DNA of 64,000 nucleotides, from assembly GCF_001571105.1 (NCBI RefSeq), contig NZ_BCTD01000001.1. The stretch is one strand, 5' to 3'. Made by a program: the position numbers and the translations under genes. Below the pieces are notes generated by a model that saw only the letters and a list, made by a program, of their open reading frames with translations, was not told the origin of the DNA and made no database searches. Numbering within the stretch: position 1 is the stretch's first letter; each line of letters starts with the position of its first letter. Below are positions 35,182-49,455 of this stretch, one piece after another. Source of the DNA: Azotobacter vinelandii. Lineage in GTDB: Bacteria; Pseudomonadota; Gammaproteobacteria; Pseudomonadales; Pseudomonadaceae.

Positions 35182-35622
35182 ATGATGGACATTAACGAGA
35201 TTCGCGAATACCTGCCGCACCGCTATCCTTTCCTTCTGGTCGATCGGGTGGTGGACCTTGATGTCGAGGGCCAGCGCATTCGCGCCTACAAGAATGTCAG
35301 CATCAACGAGCCGTTCTTCAACGGTCACTTTCCCCAGCATCCGATCATGCCGGGTGTGCTGATCATCGAAGCGATGGCCCAGGCCGCCGGCATCCTGGGC
35401 TTCAAGATGCTGGACGTGAAACCTGCCGACGGCACAATCTACTACTTCGTAGGGTCGGACAAGATGCGCTTTCGTCAACCGGTGATACCGGGCGACCAGT
35501 TGATCCTCGAGGCGAGGTTCCTCAGCGCCAAGCGCAGTATATGGAAGTTCGAATGCCAGGCCCTGGTGGACGACAAGCAGGTTTGCTCGGGCGAAATCAT
35601 TTGTGCGGAACGAAAGCTATGA
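35182..35622 (+). CDS. fabZ: 3-hydroxyacyl-[acyl-carrier-protein] dehydratase FabZ
   Basis: FabZ dehydrates 3-hydroxyacyl-ACP in fatty acid elongation. It competes with LpxA for 3-hydroxyacyl-ACP and so balances phospholipid against lipid A. The 146-residue hotdog-fold protein has catalytic H49 in FNGHFPQHPIMPG and E63 in IIEAMAQAAG. I start at the first of two adjacent ATGs (35182), giving MMDINEIREYLPHRYPF as remembered for P. aeruginosa; the earlier ATG at 35116 would lie inside lpxD. The stop overlaps the lpxA ATG. Confidence 0.97.
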   Translation: MMDINEIREYLPHRYPFLLVDRVVDLDVEGQRIRAYKNVSINEPFFNGHFPQHPIMPGVLIIEAMAQAAGILGFKMLDVKPADGTIYYFVGSDKMRFRQPVIPGDQLILEARFLSAKRSIWKFECQALVDDKQVCSGEIICAERKL

Positions 35623-36395
35623 GTTTGATCGATCCTCGCGCCATCATCGATCCGAGCGCCACCCTGGCGCCCGATGTACGTGTCGGTCCCTGGACCCTGA
35701 TAGGACCGCATGTGCACATCGGCGAAGGTACCGAGATCGGTCCCCATGTAATCGTTAGAGGGCCGACCTGGATCGGCCGGCACAACAGGATTTTCCAGTT
35801 TTCCACCATTGGCGAAGACACGCCGGACCTTAAATACAAGGGCGAGCCGACCCGTCTGGTGATCGGTGACCACAATGTGATCCGCGAGGGGGTCACCATC
35901 CACCGCGGCACCGTCCAGGATCGTTCGGAAACCACTATCGGCGATCACAACCTGATTATGGCTTATGTCCACATCGGCCATGACAGCGTGATGGGCAGCC
36001 ATTGCATCCTGGTCAACAACGCTTCCCTGGCCGGTCATGTGCACGTGGGCGACTGGGCGATCCTCTCCGGCTACACCCTGATCCACCAGCATTGCCAGAT
36101 CGGCGCGCACAGCTTCGTCGGCATGGGCAGCGGCGTATCCAAGGATGTGCCGGCCTTCGTCACCGTCCTCGGCAGCCCGGCCCAGGCCCGCAGCATGAAC
36201 TTCGAGGGCATGCGCCGGCGCGGTTTCAGCCCCGAGGCCATGAATGCGCTGCGCCGGGCCTACAAGGTCGTCTATCGCCAGGGACTGACCGTGGAGCAGG
36301 CGCTGGTGGAACTGGAGGAGTCGGCCAAGCAGTTCCCCGAGGTCGCGATCTTCCGCGATTCCGTGCGCGCCTCCACCCGTGGGATCACCCGCTGA
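35619..36395 (+). CDS. lpxA: Acyl-ACP:UDP-N-acetylglucosamine O-acyltransferase LpxA
   Basis: LpxA transfers a 3-hydroxyacyl chain to the 3-OH of UDP-GlcNAc, the first step of lipid A synthesis. The 258-residue protein is built of hexapeptide repeats (about 1-190, for example IGPHVHIGEGTEIGPHVIV) and a helical C-terminus. Catalytic H121 sits in HIGHDSVMG, matching H125 of E. coli. It overlaps fabZ in ATGA and precedes lpxB by one base. Confidence 0.97.
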   Translation: MSLIDPRAIIDPSATLAPDVRVGPWTLIGPHVHIGEGTEIGPHVIVRGPTWIGRHNRIFQFSTIGEDTPDLKYKGEPTRLVIGDHNVIREGVTIHRGTVQDRSETTIGDHNLIMAYVHIGHDSVMGSHCILVNNASLAGHVHVGDWAILSGYTLIHQHCQIGAHSFVGMGSGVSKDVPAFVTVLGSPAQARSMNFEGMRRRGFSPEAMNALRRAYKVVYRQGLTVEQALVELEESAKQFPEVAIFRDSVRASTRGITR

Positions 36396-36396
36396 G

Positions 36397-37539
36397 ATGG
36401 CCGGGGTGCTGCGCGTGGCCCTGGTGGCCGGCGAGGCTTCGGGCGATATCCTCGGCGCCAGCCTGATGCAGGCCCTGAAGGCGGTTCGTCCGGATATCGA
36501 GTTCATCGGCGTCGGCGGCCCGCGCATGCAGGCCGAAGGGCTGCAGTCGTATTTCCCCATGGAGCGACTGGCGGTCATGGGCCTGTTCGAGGTACTCGGC
36601 CGTCTTCCCGAACTGCTGCTGCGTCGCCGGTGGCTGATTCGCGACCTGCTCGAAGCCCGTCCCGACCTGTACATCGGCATCGATGCCCCGGATTTCAACC
36701 TGGGAATCGAACTCCGCCTGCGTCGTGCCGGCATCCGTACCGTGCATTACGTCAGCCCGTCGGTGTGGGCCTGGCGGCAGAAGCGCGTGCTGAAGATCCG
36801 CCAGGCCTGCGACCTGATGCTCACCCTGTTCCCCTTCGAGGCGGAATTCTACGAGGCCCGGAACGTGCCGGTCCGCTTCGTCGGCCATCCGCTGGCCGAC
36901 CAGATTCCCCTGCAGACCGATCGCGACGCCGCCCGGGCCGCCCTGGATCTGACGGACGGGGAAACCATCGTCGCCCTGCTGCCAGGCAGCCGCGGCGGAG
37001 AGCTGGCCCGTCTCGGCCCATTGTTCATCGAGGCCGCCGAGCGCCTGCTGGCGCTGCACGCCGGACCGCTGCGTTTCGTCGTGCCCTGCGCGAGCCCCGA
37101 GCGGCGCCGGCAGCTCGAAGAGATGCTCAGCCATACCCGCCGCGACCTGCCGGTGATGCTGCTCGACGGCCGTTCCCACGAGGCGCTGGCCGCCTGCGAC
37201 GCGGTGCTCATCGCCTCCGGTACCGCAACCCTGGAGGCTCTGCTGTACAAGCGTCCGATGGTCGTGGCCTATCGTCTGGCGCCGCTGACCTACAAAGTCG
37301 CGCGGTACCTGGTGAAGACGCCGTTCTTCTCCCTGCCCAACCTGCTCGCCGGCCGGGCGCTGGTGCCCGAGCTGCTGCAGGACCGCGCGACGCCCGAGGC
37401 GCTGGCCGAGGCCTTGATACCGCTGCTGGAGATCGGCGGGGAGCAGACCGAGTGCTTCGATGCCATCCATCGCTCGCTGCGCCGGGACGCTTCGCGTCGG
37501 GCGGCCGAGTCGGTGCTCGAACTGGCGGAGCGCGCCTGA
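36397..37539 (+). CDS. lpxB: Lipid-A-disaccharide synthase
   Basis: LpxB (GT19) joins lipid X and UDP-diacylglucosamine to give the tetra-acyl disaccharide phosphate. The 380-residue peripheral inner-membrane protein opens with LRVALVAGEASGDILG and contains VGHPLADQ and LLPGSRGGEL, conserved in the family, plus SGTATLEALL for UDP binding. The start ATG 36397 is one base after the lpxA stop. An in-frame GTG at 36379 would overlap lpxA and seems less likely. The stop overlaps rnhB by one base. Confidence 0.96.
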   Translation: MAGVLRVALVAGEASGDILGASLMQALKAVRPDIEFIGVGGPRMQAEGLQSYFPMERLAVMGLFEVLGRLPELLLRRRWLIRDLLEARPDLYIGIDAPDFNLGIELRLRRAGIRTVHYVSPSVWAWRQKRVLKIRQACDLMLTLFPFEAEFYEARNVPVRFVGHPLADQIPLQTDRDAARAALDLTDGETIVALLPGSRGGELARLGPLFIEAAERLLALHAGPLRFVVPCASPERRRQLEEMLSHTRRDLPVMLLDGRSHEALAACDAVLIASGTATLEALLYKRPMVVAYRLAPLTYKVARYLVKTPFFSLPNLLAGRALVPELLQDRATPEALAEALIPLLEIGGEQTECFDAIHRSLRRDASRRAAESVLELAERA

Positions 37540-38162
37540 TGCAGTTGGGCCTGGATTTCGGCCAGGTCGAGGCGCTGGTCGCCGGTGTCGACGAGGTCGG
37601 CCGCGGTCCGCTCTGCGGGGCGGTGGTCACCGCCGCGGTGATTCTCGATCCGGAGCGGCCGATCCTGGGACTGAACGACTCGAAAAAGCTTTCCGAAGCC
37701 CGTCGCGAGGCGCTCTCCGAGGAGATCCGCGAGAAGGCCCTGGCCTGGTGCATCGCGCGCGCCGAGGTGGAGGAGATCGACCGGCTGAACATCCTTCATG
37801 CGACGATGCTGGCCATGCGGCGTGCCGTGGAGGGGCTCGCCGTGACGCCCCGCCTGGCGCTGATCGACGGCAACCGCTGCCCTGAACTGGCGGTGCCCTG
37901 CGCGCCGGTGATCAAGGGGGACGCCCAGGTGCCGGCCATCGCCGCGGCCTCGATCCTCGCCAAGGTCGCCAGGGACCGGGAAATGCTCGTGCTGGATGCC
38001 CTCTATCCCGGTTACGGGCTGGCCCGGCACAAGGGCTATCCCACGGCCGTGCACCTGGAGGCCCTGGCCCGTCTGGGGCCGACCCCGATCCATCGGCGCT
38101 CCTTCGCGCCGGTGCGCGAGCTGCTCGACGTCGTTTCCATCCCCTGTGCCCCGACCTCCTGA
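37539..38162 (+). CDS. rnhB: Ribonuclease HII
   Basis: RNase HII cuts the RNA strand of RNA-DNA hybrids and starts removal of misincorporated ribonucleotides. The 207-residue protein has D18-E19 in AGVDEVGRGPLCG, the GRG loop for 2'-OH recognition, a further Asp in LALIDGN and the family NDSKKLSE segment. It overlaps lpxB by one base and precedes dnaE, the usual gammaproteobacterial order. Confidence 0.97.
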   Translation: MQLGLDFGQVEALVAGVDEVGRGPLCGAVVTAAVILDPERPILGLNDSKKLSEARREALSEEIREKALAWCIARAEVEEIDRLNILHATMLAMRRAVEGLAVTPRLALIDGNRCPELAVPCAPVIKGDAQVPAIAAASILAKVARDREMLVLDALYPGYGLARHKGYPTAVHLEALARLGPTPIHRRSFAPVRELLDVVSIPCAPTS

Positions 38163-38243
38163 GCGAGCGCCCGTCGCGAACAGTCGCCGTCGGGGCGGTT
38201 ACAATCCCGTCTCTGTCGTTTTTCCGTGAGCCAAGGTCTGTCC

Positions 38244-41774
<3,531 letters not shown>

Positions 41775-41916
41775 GACGAATGCCGGCGGAATCATCGTGC
41801 GCGGGGATCGTTCCGGACTGCTCCGATCCTCGACGCCAGGTGCCCGATCCCGTAAGGTTGGGGCGCCAAATGGAACAGCAAACGGCCGCCTGGCCGTCGA
41901 CTCAAGACGGAAACCT

Positions 41917-42867
<951 letters not shown>

Positions 42868-42998
42868 TGCGGATCGAGCGGCGCTACTCCGTTGGGAGCG
42901 GGCGAAAATACTCGGTACGTCCGGCGTCTTGCGGGTGGATGGCCCGCCGTGTGGCGGTTACCGTTGCGCCGCGCTGAGGCTTTCCCGGTTTTCCCGGC

Positions 42999-44306
42999 AT
43001 GACCCTGGAGTCCCGCCTGCTCGCCGCCCTGGCACCCTGGCGAGAGGCGCCGGCCTGGCGCCTGGCCTTTTCCGGCGGGCTGGATTCCAGCGTGCTCCTG
43101 CACCTGCTGGCAGGGCTCGCCCGGCATCACGCCTTGCCGCCGCTGACCGCCCTCCACGTGCATCACGGCCTGCAGAGCGTGGCCGACGACTGGCCGGAGC
43201 ACTGCCGGCAGGTCTGCGCGCAGTTGGGGGTTCCCCTGGTCATTCGCCGGGTCCGCGTCGCGGCCGGCGCCAGCCTCGAGCGGGCCGCCCGCGAGGCGCG
43301 CTATCGGGCCTTCGCCGAGGCGCTCGGTGCGGATGAAGTGTTGCTGACCGCCCAGCACCTCGACGACCAGGCGGAAACGCTGCTCTTCCGCCTGCTGCGC
43401 GGTGCCGGCGTGCGCGGCCTGGCGGCCATGCCGGGGATGCGCCCGCTCGGCCGCGGCTGGCTGGTGCGGCCCCTGCTGGAGGTTTCCCGTGGCGAACTGG
43501 AGCATTACGCCGTCTCGCGGGCCCTGCACTGGATCGAGGACCCGTCCAACCGGGATCTGCGCTTTTCCCGCAACTTCCTGCGTCATCGTGTGTTGCCGTC
43601 GCTGGCCGAGCGCTGGCCGCAGGCCGTGGGCAACATGGCCCGCAGCGCGGCGCACATGGCCGAGGCGCGGGAGTTGCTGGACGATCTGGCGCAACTGGAT
43701 CTGGCCGCCGCCGGGGGAGAGGGCGGTCTCCCCTGGCTCGGGCTGCCGTCGCTGGCCCTGGCGCCGTTGCTCGGGTTGTCCCCGGCGCGTCAGCGCAATG
43801 CCCTGCGCCATTGGTTGGCTCCTTTCACGGCTCTGCCGGATAGCGCCCATTGGGCGGGCTGGGAGGCGCTGCGCGATGCGGCGCCGGATGCGGCGCCGCT
43901 CTGGCGGCTGGCGGGCGGAGAACTGCGCCGGGGGACGGGACGGATCTGGTGGCTTGCCGGGGACTGGCTGCGTCCGCCCGGCGGACCGCTGGCCTGGAGC
44001 CGGCCGGCCGAGCCCCTGGCGCTGCCGGGCAACGGCTTCCTGCGCTTGCAGGGCGAGGTGCCGGACGGTCCTCTCGAAGTCCGCTACCGGCTGGGCGGCG
44101 AAGCGCTGAAGGTGCCGGGCCGCGGCCACCGCGACCTCAAGCGCCTGCTCAACGAGCGTGGGCTTCCGGCCTTCGCCCGTGGCCGCCTGCCGCTGCTCTA
44201 CCGGAAGGGCGAACTGCTCGCCGTGGCTGCGCTGCCCGGCCTCGACGGGCCGGTCGACGGGGCCTGGCGGCTGCTCTGGAAACCGCCGGCCGGCGTCGAG
44301 GTTTGA
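42999..44306 (+). CDS. tilS: tRNA(Ile)-lysidine synthetase TilS
   Basis: TilS attaches lysine to C34 of the CAU-anticodon isoleucine tRNA so that it reads AUA. The 435-residue N-type ATP pyrophosphatase has the PP-loop FSGGLDSS at 24-31, HHGLQS, and the AQHLDDQAETLLFRLLRG motif near residue 115. The C-terminal domain (KVPGRGHRDLKRLLNERGLP) contacts tRNA. It is separated from accA by 131 bases in which I see no gene. Confidence 0.95.
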   Translation: MTLESRLLAALAPWREAPAWRLAFSGGLDSSVLLHLLAGLARHHALPPLTALHVHHGLQSVADDWPEHCRQVCAQLGVPLVIRRVRVAAGASLERAAREARYRAFAEALGADEVLLTAQHLDDQAETLLFRLLRGAGVRGLAAMPGMRPLGRGWLVRPLLEVSRGELEHYAVSRALHWIEDPSNRDLRFSRNFLRHRVLPSLAERWPQAVGNMARSAAHMAEARELLDDLAQLDLAAAGGEGGLPWLGLPSLALAPLLGLSPARQRNALRHWLAPFTALPDSAHWAGWEALRDAAPDAAPLWRLAGGELRRGTGRIWWLAGDWLRPPGGPLAWSRPAEPLALPGNGFLRLQGEVPDGPLEVRYRLGGEALKVPGRGHRDLKRLLNERGLPAFARGRLPLLYRKGELLAVAALPGLDGPVDGAWRLLWKPPAGVEV

Positions 44307-44468
44307 GCTGAAAACCCCTTTCCGGTAGACTACGCTCCCGTCTCATATCGTTACTGCGGGCTCCGGCCAGGGAACCCGCAATGCTTTGCTGTTGTCGCAC
44401 TGTGCGCAATCGCTCCTTCGCTTCCCCGGCGGCGCCGGCCGCTTAAACGCAGACTTCTAGGGTTATTC

Positions 44469-46100
44469 ATGACGCGCTACATCTTCGTCACGGGCGGTGT
44501 TGTTTCTTCATTGGGGAAAGGCATTGCATCGGCATCCTTGGCGGCCATCCTGGAGGCGCGGGGACTGAAGGTCACCCTGCTCAAACTGGATCCCTACATC
44601 AACGTCGATCCGGGCACCATGAGCCCCTTCCAGCATGGCGAAGTGTTCGTCACCCACGACGGGGCCGAGACCGATCTCGACCTGGGGCACTACGAGCGCT
44701 TCGTGCGCACCACCATGACCCGCAACAACAACTTCACCACCGGCCGCGTCTACGAGGACGTGCTGCGCCGCGAGCGCCGCGGCGACTACCTGGGCGCTAC
44801 CATCCAGGTCATTCCGCACATCACCGACGAGATCAAGCGGCGCATCATCAAGGGTGCCGGCAACGCCGACGTGGCCATGGTGGAGATCGGCGGTACCGTC
44901 GGCGACATCGAATCCCAGCCGTTCCTCGAGGCGATCCGCCAGTTGCGCCTGGAAGTCGGCGCCAAGCGCGCGATGCTGATCCACCTGACCCTGGTGCCCT
45001 ACATCGCCACCGCCGGCGAGACCAAGACCAAGCCGACCCAGCACTCGGTGAAGGAACTGCGCTCGATCGGCCTGCAGCCCGACGTGCTGATCTGCCGTTC
45101 CGACCATCCGATCGACATTTCCTCGCGGCGCAAGATCGCCCTCTTCACCAACGTGGAGGAGCGCGCGGTGATCGCCTTGGAGGACGTCGACACCATCTAC
45201 AAGATTCCTTCGGTGCTGCATGCCCAGGGTCTCGACGATATCGTCGTCGAGCGCTTCGGCCTGGCGTGCGGGAGCGCCGACCTTTCCGAATGGGAGCGCG
45301 TGGTCGACGCCAAGCTGCATCCGGAGAAGGAAGTCACCATCGCCATGGTCGGCAAGTACATGGAGCTGCTGGATGCCTACAAGTCGTTGATCGAGGCCAT
45401 GGGGCACGCCGGCATCCAGAACCGCACCCGCGTCAATCTGCGCTACATCGACTCGGAAGACATCGAGAACCAGGGCACCGCGCTGCTGGAGGGCGCCGAT
45501 GCCATCCTGGTGCCGGGCGGCTTCGGCCTGCGCGGAGTGGAGGGCAAGATCGCCGCGGTCAGGTATGCCCGCGAGAACAAGGTCCCTTACCTGGGCATCT
45601 GTCTCGGCATGCAGGTGGCGGTGATCGAGTATGCCCGCGACGTGCTGGGCTGGGCGGACGCCAACTCCACCGAGTTCGACAAGTCCTGCGGCCATCCGGT
45701 GGTCGGCCTGATCACCGAGTGGCAGGACGCCACCGGTGCCACCGAGGTACGCAGCGAGTCTTCCGACCTGGGCGGCACCATGCGCCTCGGGGCTCAGGAG
45801 TGCCAGTTGGAGGCGAACTCGCAAGTGCGCCAGTGCTACGGCAAGGACGAGGTCGTCGAGCGCCACCGCCATCGCTACGAGGTCAACAACAACCTGCTGC
45901 CGCACCTGATCGAGGCCGGCCTCAAGGTCACCGGCCGTTCCGGCGACGGCGCCCTGGTGGAAGTGATCGAGGTGGCCGACCATCCCTGGTTCGTCGCCTG
46001 CCAGTTCCACCCGGAGTTCACCTCCACCCCGCGCGACGGCCATCCGCTGTTCAGCGGTTTCGTCAACGCTGCGCTCGCGCAGAAAGCCCGGAAGGCCTGA
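44469..46100 (+). CDS. pyrG: CTP synthase
   Basis: PyrG makes CTP from UTP with glutamine and ATP. The 543-residue protein has the synthetase P-loop TGGVVSSLGKGI near residue 8 and a C-terminal class I glutaminase whose nucleophile is C378 in GICLGMQ. The His-Glu pair is in QFHPEF. CTP is used by CdsA, IspD and KdsB, so the product serves envelope enzymes encoded here. A 162-base gap before it probably holds its promoter. kdsA follows 3 bases later. Confidence 0.97.
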   Translation: MTRYIFVTGGVVSSLGKGIASASLAAILEARGLKVTLLKLDPYINVDPGTMSPFQHGEVFVTHDGAETDLDLGHYERFVRTTMTRNNNFTTGRVYEDVLRRERRGDYLGATIQVIPHITDEIKRRIIKGAGNADVAMVEIGGTVGDIESQPFLEAIRQLRLEVGAKRAMLIHLTLVPYIATAGETKTKPTQHSVKELRSIGLQPDVLICRSDHPIDISSRRKIALFTNVEERAVIALEDVDTIYKIPSVLHAQGLDDIVVERFGLACGSADLSEWERVVDAKLHPEKEVTIAMVGKYMELLDAYKSLIEAMGHAGIQNRTRVNLRYIDSEDIENQGTALLEGADAILVPGGFGLRGVEGKIAAVRYARENKVPYLGICLGMQVAVIEYARDVLGWADANSTEFDKSCGHPVVGLITEWQDATGATEVRSESSDLGGTMRLGAQECQLEANSQVRQCYGKDEVVERHRHRYEVNNNLLPHLIEAGLKVTGRSGDGALVEVIEVADHPWFVACQFHPEFTSTPRDGHPLFSGFVNAALAQKARKA

Positions 46101-46103
46101 ACC

Positions 46104-46949
46104 ATGACCCAGAAAACTATCCGAGTCGGCGACATCGAGATCGCCAACGACAGGCCCATGGCGTTATTCGGCGGGATGAACGTGCTGGAGTCCCGCGACC
46201 TGGCGCTGAGGGTCTGCGAGGAGTACGTGCGGGTCACCGGCAAACTCGGCATTCCCTACGTCTTCAAGGCCAGCTTCGACAAGGCCAACCGTTCCTCGAT
46301 CACCTCCTTCCGCGGCCCCGGCCTGGAGGAGGGCATGCGGATCTTCGAGGAGGTGAAGAAGGCCTTCGGCGTGCCGGTGCTCACCGACGTGCACGAGCCC
46401 TGGCAGGCGGCGCCGGTGGCGGAGGTCTGCGACATCCTGCAACTGCCGGCCTTCCTGTCCCGGCAGACCGACCTGGTGGTCGCCATGGCCAAGACCTCCG
46501 CGGTGATCAACATCAAGAAGGCCCAGTTCCTCGCTCCGCAGGAGATGCAGCACATCCTGCGCAAGTGCGAGGAGGCCGGCAACGACCAGTTGATCCTCTG
46601 CGAGCGCGGCACCTCCTTCGGCTACAACAACCTGGTGGTCGACATGCTCGGCTTCGGCATCATGAAGCAGTTCGAATACCCGGTGTTCTTCGACGTGACC
46701 CATGCCCTGCAGATGCCGGGCGGGCGCGCCGACTCCGCCGGCGGCCGCCGCGCCCAGGTCACCGACCTGGCCAAGGCCGGTATCAGCCAGGGGCTGGCCG
46801 GATTGTTCCTCGAGGCCCATCCGGACCCCGATAACGCCAAGTGCGACGGTCCCTGCGCCCTGCGCCTGGACAAGCTCGAGCCCTTCCTCGCCCAACTCGC
46901 GCAACTGGACGCGCTGGTCAAGAAATTCCCGCCAATCGAAACAGCTTGA
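46104..46949 (+). CDS. kdsA: 3-deoxy-8-phosphooctulonate synthase (Kdo8P synthase)
   Basis: KdsA condenses arabinose 5-phosphate with phosphoenolpyruvate to give Kdo 8-phosphate for the LPS inner core. The 281-residue TIM-barrel protein shows FKASFDKANRSS, GVPVLTDVHEP and FDVTHALQMPGG. It begins 3 bases after pyrG and is followed by eno, which makes its PEP substrate. The pyrG-kdsA-eno order is conserved in pseudomonads. Confidence 0.96.
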   Translation: MTQKTIRVGDIEIANDRPMALFGGMNVLESRDLALRVCEEYVRVTGKLGIPYVFKASFDKANRSSITSFRGPGLEEGMRIFEEVKKAFGVPVLTDVHEPWQAAPVAEVCDILQLPAFLSRQTDLVVAMAKTSAVINIKKAQFLAPQEMQHILRKCEEAGNDQLILCERGTSFGYNNLVVDMLGFGIMKQFEYPVFFDVTHALQMPGGRADSAGGRRAQVTDLAKAGISQGLAGLFLEAHPDPDNAKCDGPCALRLDKLEPFLAQLAQLDALVKKFPPIETA

Positions 46950-46989
46950 ACCCTGTCGCTTGCAGTTATCTATGGAGTGTTGAACAACA

Positions 46990-48279
46990 ATGGCAAAGAT
47001 CGTCGACATCAAGGGACGCGAAGTGCTCGACTCCCGTGGCAACCCCACCGTGGAAGCCGACGTGATTCTCGACAATGGCATCATCGGCAGCGCCTGCGCT
47101 CCGTCCGGCGCCTCCACCGGTTCCCGCGAGGCGCTGGAGCTGCGTGACGGCGACAAGGCCCGCTATCTGGGCAAGGGTGTGCTGAAGGCCGTGGCCAACG
47201 TCAACGGCCCCATTCGCGACCTGCTGCTGGGCAAGGACCCGGCCGACCAGAAGGCGCTCGACCGGGCGATGATCGAACTGGACGGCACCGAGAACAAGGC
47301 CAGCCTGGGCGCCAACGCGATCCTCGCCGTGTCCCTCGCCGCCGCCAAGGCGGCCGCCAAGGACAAGGGCGTGCCGCTCTATGCGCACATCGCCGACCTG
47401 AACGGCACCCCGGGCGTCTACTCCATGCCGGTGCCGATGATGAACATCATCAATGGCGGCGAACATGCCGACAACAACGTCGATATCCAGGAGTTCATGG
47501 TGCAGCCGGTCGGCGCCAAGACCTTCGCCGACGCGCTGCGCATGGGCGCCGAGATCTTCCACAACCTCAAGGCCGTGCTGAAGGCCCGTGGCCTCAACAC
47601 CGCGGTGGGCGACGAAGGCGGCTTCGCGCCGAACCTGAGTTCCAACGAGGATGCCCTGGCCGCCATCGCCGAGGCGGTCGGCAAGGCCGGCTACAAGCTG
47701 GGCAGCGACGTGACCCTGGCCCTGGACTGCGCCTCCAGCGAGTTCTACAAGGACGGCAAATACGATCTGGCCGGCGAGGGCAAGACCTTCGATGCCGCCG
47801 GTTTCGCCGACTATCTGGCCGGCCTGACCCAGCGCTACCCGATCATTTCCGTCGAAGACGGCATGGACGAGTCCGACTGGGCCGGCTGGAAGGGGCTGAC
47901 CGACAAGATCGGCGCCAAGGTGCAACTGGTCGGCGACGACCTGTTCGTGACCAACACCAAGATCCTCAGGGAGGGCATCGAGAAGGGCATCGCCAACTCG
48001 ATCCTGATCAAGTTCAACCAGATCGGTTCCCTGAGCGAGACCCTGGAGGCCATCCAGATGGCCAAGGCCGCTGGCTACACCGCGGTGATCTCGCACCGTT
48101 CCGGCGAAACCGAGGACAGCACCATCGCCGACCTGGCCGTGGGTACCGCTGCCGGCCAGATCAAGACCGGCTCGCTGTGCCGTTCCGACCGCGTGTCCAA
48201 GTACAACCAGCTGCTGCGCATCGAGGAGCAACTGGGTGCCAAGGCTCCGTACCGGGGGCGCGCCGAATTCCGCGGCTGA
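46990..48279 (+). CDS. eno: Enolase
   Basis: Enolase interconverts 2-phosphoglycerate and phosphoenolpyruvate in glycolysis and can scaffold the RNA degradosome. The 429-residue protein has VLDSRGNPTVEADV, the PSGASTGSREALELRDGD loop, GDEGGFAPNL, and the catalytic Lys region ILIKFNQIGS followed by SHRSGETED. ATG 46990 starts 40 bases after kdsA. A terminator-like hairpin follows the stop. Confidence 0.98.
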   Translation: MAKIVDIKGREVLDSRGNPTVEADVILDNGIIGSACAPSGASTGSREALELRDGDKARYLGKGVLKAVANVNGPIRDLLLGKDPADQKALDRAMIELDGTENKASLGANAILAVSLAAAKAAAKDKGVPLYAHIADLNGTPGVYSMPVPMMNIINGGEHADNNVDIQEFMVQPVGAKTFADALRMGAEIFHNLKAVLKARGLNTAVGDEGGFAPNLSSNEDALAAIAEAVGKAGYKLGSDVTLALDCASSEFYKDGKYDLAGEGKTFDAAGFADYLAGLTQRYPIISVEDGMDESDWAGWKGLTDKIGAKVQLVGDDLFVTNTKILREGIEKGIANSILIKFNQIGSLSETLEAIQMAKAAGYTAVISHRSGETEDSTIADLAVGTAAGQIKTGSLCRSDRVSKYNQLLRIEEQLGAKAPYRGRAEFRG

Positions 48280-48297
48280 ACCGCGGCATGCTGGAGA

Positions 48298-48321
48298 GGG
48301 GCGGCGCAAGCTGCCCCTTTT
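48298..48321 (+). terminator. Terminator after eno
   Basis: An 8-bp stem with one GU pair (48298-48305 and 48310-48317) closes a GCAA tetraloop and is followed by TTTT. It lies 18 bases after the eno stop. Confidence 0.75.
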
Positions 48322-48396
48322 CGTGTCGGGCGAGCGAATCCATGAGCAGAGAGCGGGAGAGGCCTTCGGGCCCCGGTGCCCGAGCGAAGTGTCGAC

Positions 48397-48684
48397 ATGT
48401 CATTCCTGCGTAGTCACTACTGGCTTTTCGTCGTACTGGCCCTGCTGCTGGGGGGACTGCAGTATCGCCTGTGGGTGGGCGATGGCAGCCTGGCGCAGGT
48501 GGCGGACCTGAAGCGGCAGATCGCCGAACAGCAGGGCGAGAACAAACTCCTGCACGAGCGCAACCGGATTCTCGAAGCCGAGGTGCGCGAACTGAAGAAG
48601 GGGATGGAAACCGTCGAGGAGCGCGCCCGCCATGAACTCGGCATGCTCAAGGAAGGCGAAACCCTGTACCTGCTGACCGAATGA
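48397..48684 (+). CDS. ftsB: Cell division protein FtsB
   Basis: FtsB is a small bitopic protein that forms the FtsQLB complex activating septal peptidoglycan synthesis. The 95-residue protein has one membrane helix (about residues 6-22: YWLFVVLALLLGGLQYRLW) and a coiled coil (about 28-75). The conserved juxtamembrane and GxxxxxE-type region lies near ARHELGMLKEGETLY. ATG 48397 gives the family N-terminus. The stop overlaps the ispD ATG by 4 bases. Confidence 0.93.
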   Translation: MSFLRSHYWLFVVLALLLGGLQYRLWVGDGSLAQVADLKRQIAEQQGENKLLHERNRILEAEVRELKKGMETVEERARHELGMLKEGETLYLLTE

Positions 48685-49391
48685 ACATTCCCGATTTGCC
48701 ATTCTTCTGGGCCGTGATCCCGGCCGCCGGTATCGGCAGCCGCATGCGTGCCGATCGTCCCAAGCAATATCTGCCGCTCGGCGGCAGGACCATTCTCGAA
48801 CATACCCTCGACTGCTTCCACGGCCACCCCCGGCTGAAAGGGCTGGCAGTCAGCCTGGCGCAGGACGATCCCTACTGGTCGCGGCTGCCGTGCGCCGCCG
48901 ATGAGCGCATCCTGCGCGCCGCCGGTGGCCGCGAGCGCGCCGATTCGGTGTTCAACGCCCTGCAACTGCTCGCCGCTCGGGGCGCGGATGCCGCGGACTG
49001 GGTTCTGGTGCACGACGCCGCACGGCCGAATCTGGCCCGCGTCGATCTGGATCGGCTGCTGGCCGAACTGGCCGACGATCCGCTGGGCGGGCTGCTGGCG
49101 GTGCCGGCGCGGGACACCCTGAAGCGCGCCGATGCCGACGGCCGGGTGCGCGAGACCGTGGATCGCTCGACGATCTGGCAGGCCTATACGCCACAGATGT
49201 TCCGCCTGGGGGCCTTGCGCCAGGCTCTGGACGATGCGCTGCGGGCAGGCGTGGCGATCACCGACGAGTCCTCCGCCATGGAATGGGCCGGGTACGCCCC
49301 TCGGCTGATCGAGGGGCGAGCCGACAACCTGAAGATCACCCGCCCGGAGGACCTGCTCTGGCTGCAGCAGGTCTGGACCCGAAAGCGCTAG
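48681..49391 (+). CDS. ispD: 2-C-methyl-D-erythritol 4-phosphate cytidylyltransferase
   Basis: IspD couples MEP with CTP to give CDP-ME in the non-mevalonate isoprenoid pathway. The 236-residue protein has the nucleotide-binding loop PAAGIGSRM and RPKQYLPL near the N-terminus, VLVHDAARP in the middle and TDESSAME near the end. It is coupled to ftsB by a 4-base overlap. In many bacteria ispF follows at once; here, as remembered for P. aeruginosa, adhC and fghA come between. Confidence 0.96.
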   Translation: MNIPDLPFFWAVIPAAGIGSRMRADRPKQYLPLGGRTILEHTLDCFHGHPRLKGLAVSLAQDDPYWSRLPCAADERILRAAGGRERADSVFNALQLLAARGADAADWVLVHDAARPNLARVDLDRLLAELADDPLGGLLAVPARDTLKRADADGRVRETVDRSTIWQAYTPQMFRLGALRQALDDALRAGVAITDESSAMEWAGYAPRLIEGRADNLKITRPEDLLWLQQVWTRKR

Positions 49392-49455
49392 CGTGGGCTC
49401 CGGGTCGTCTCGGTATCTTCCGTCAGGCGCTGGGCGGGAGGGCCGGATATATTCG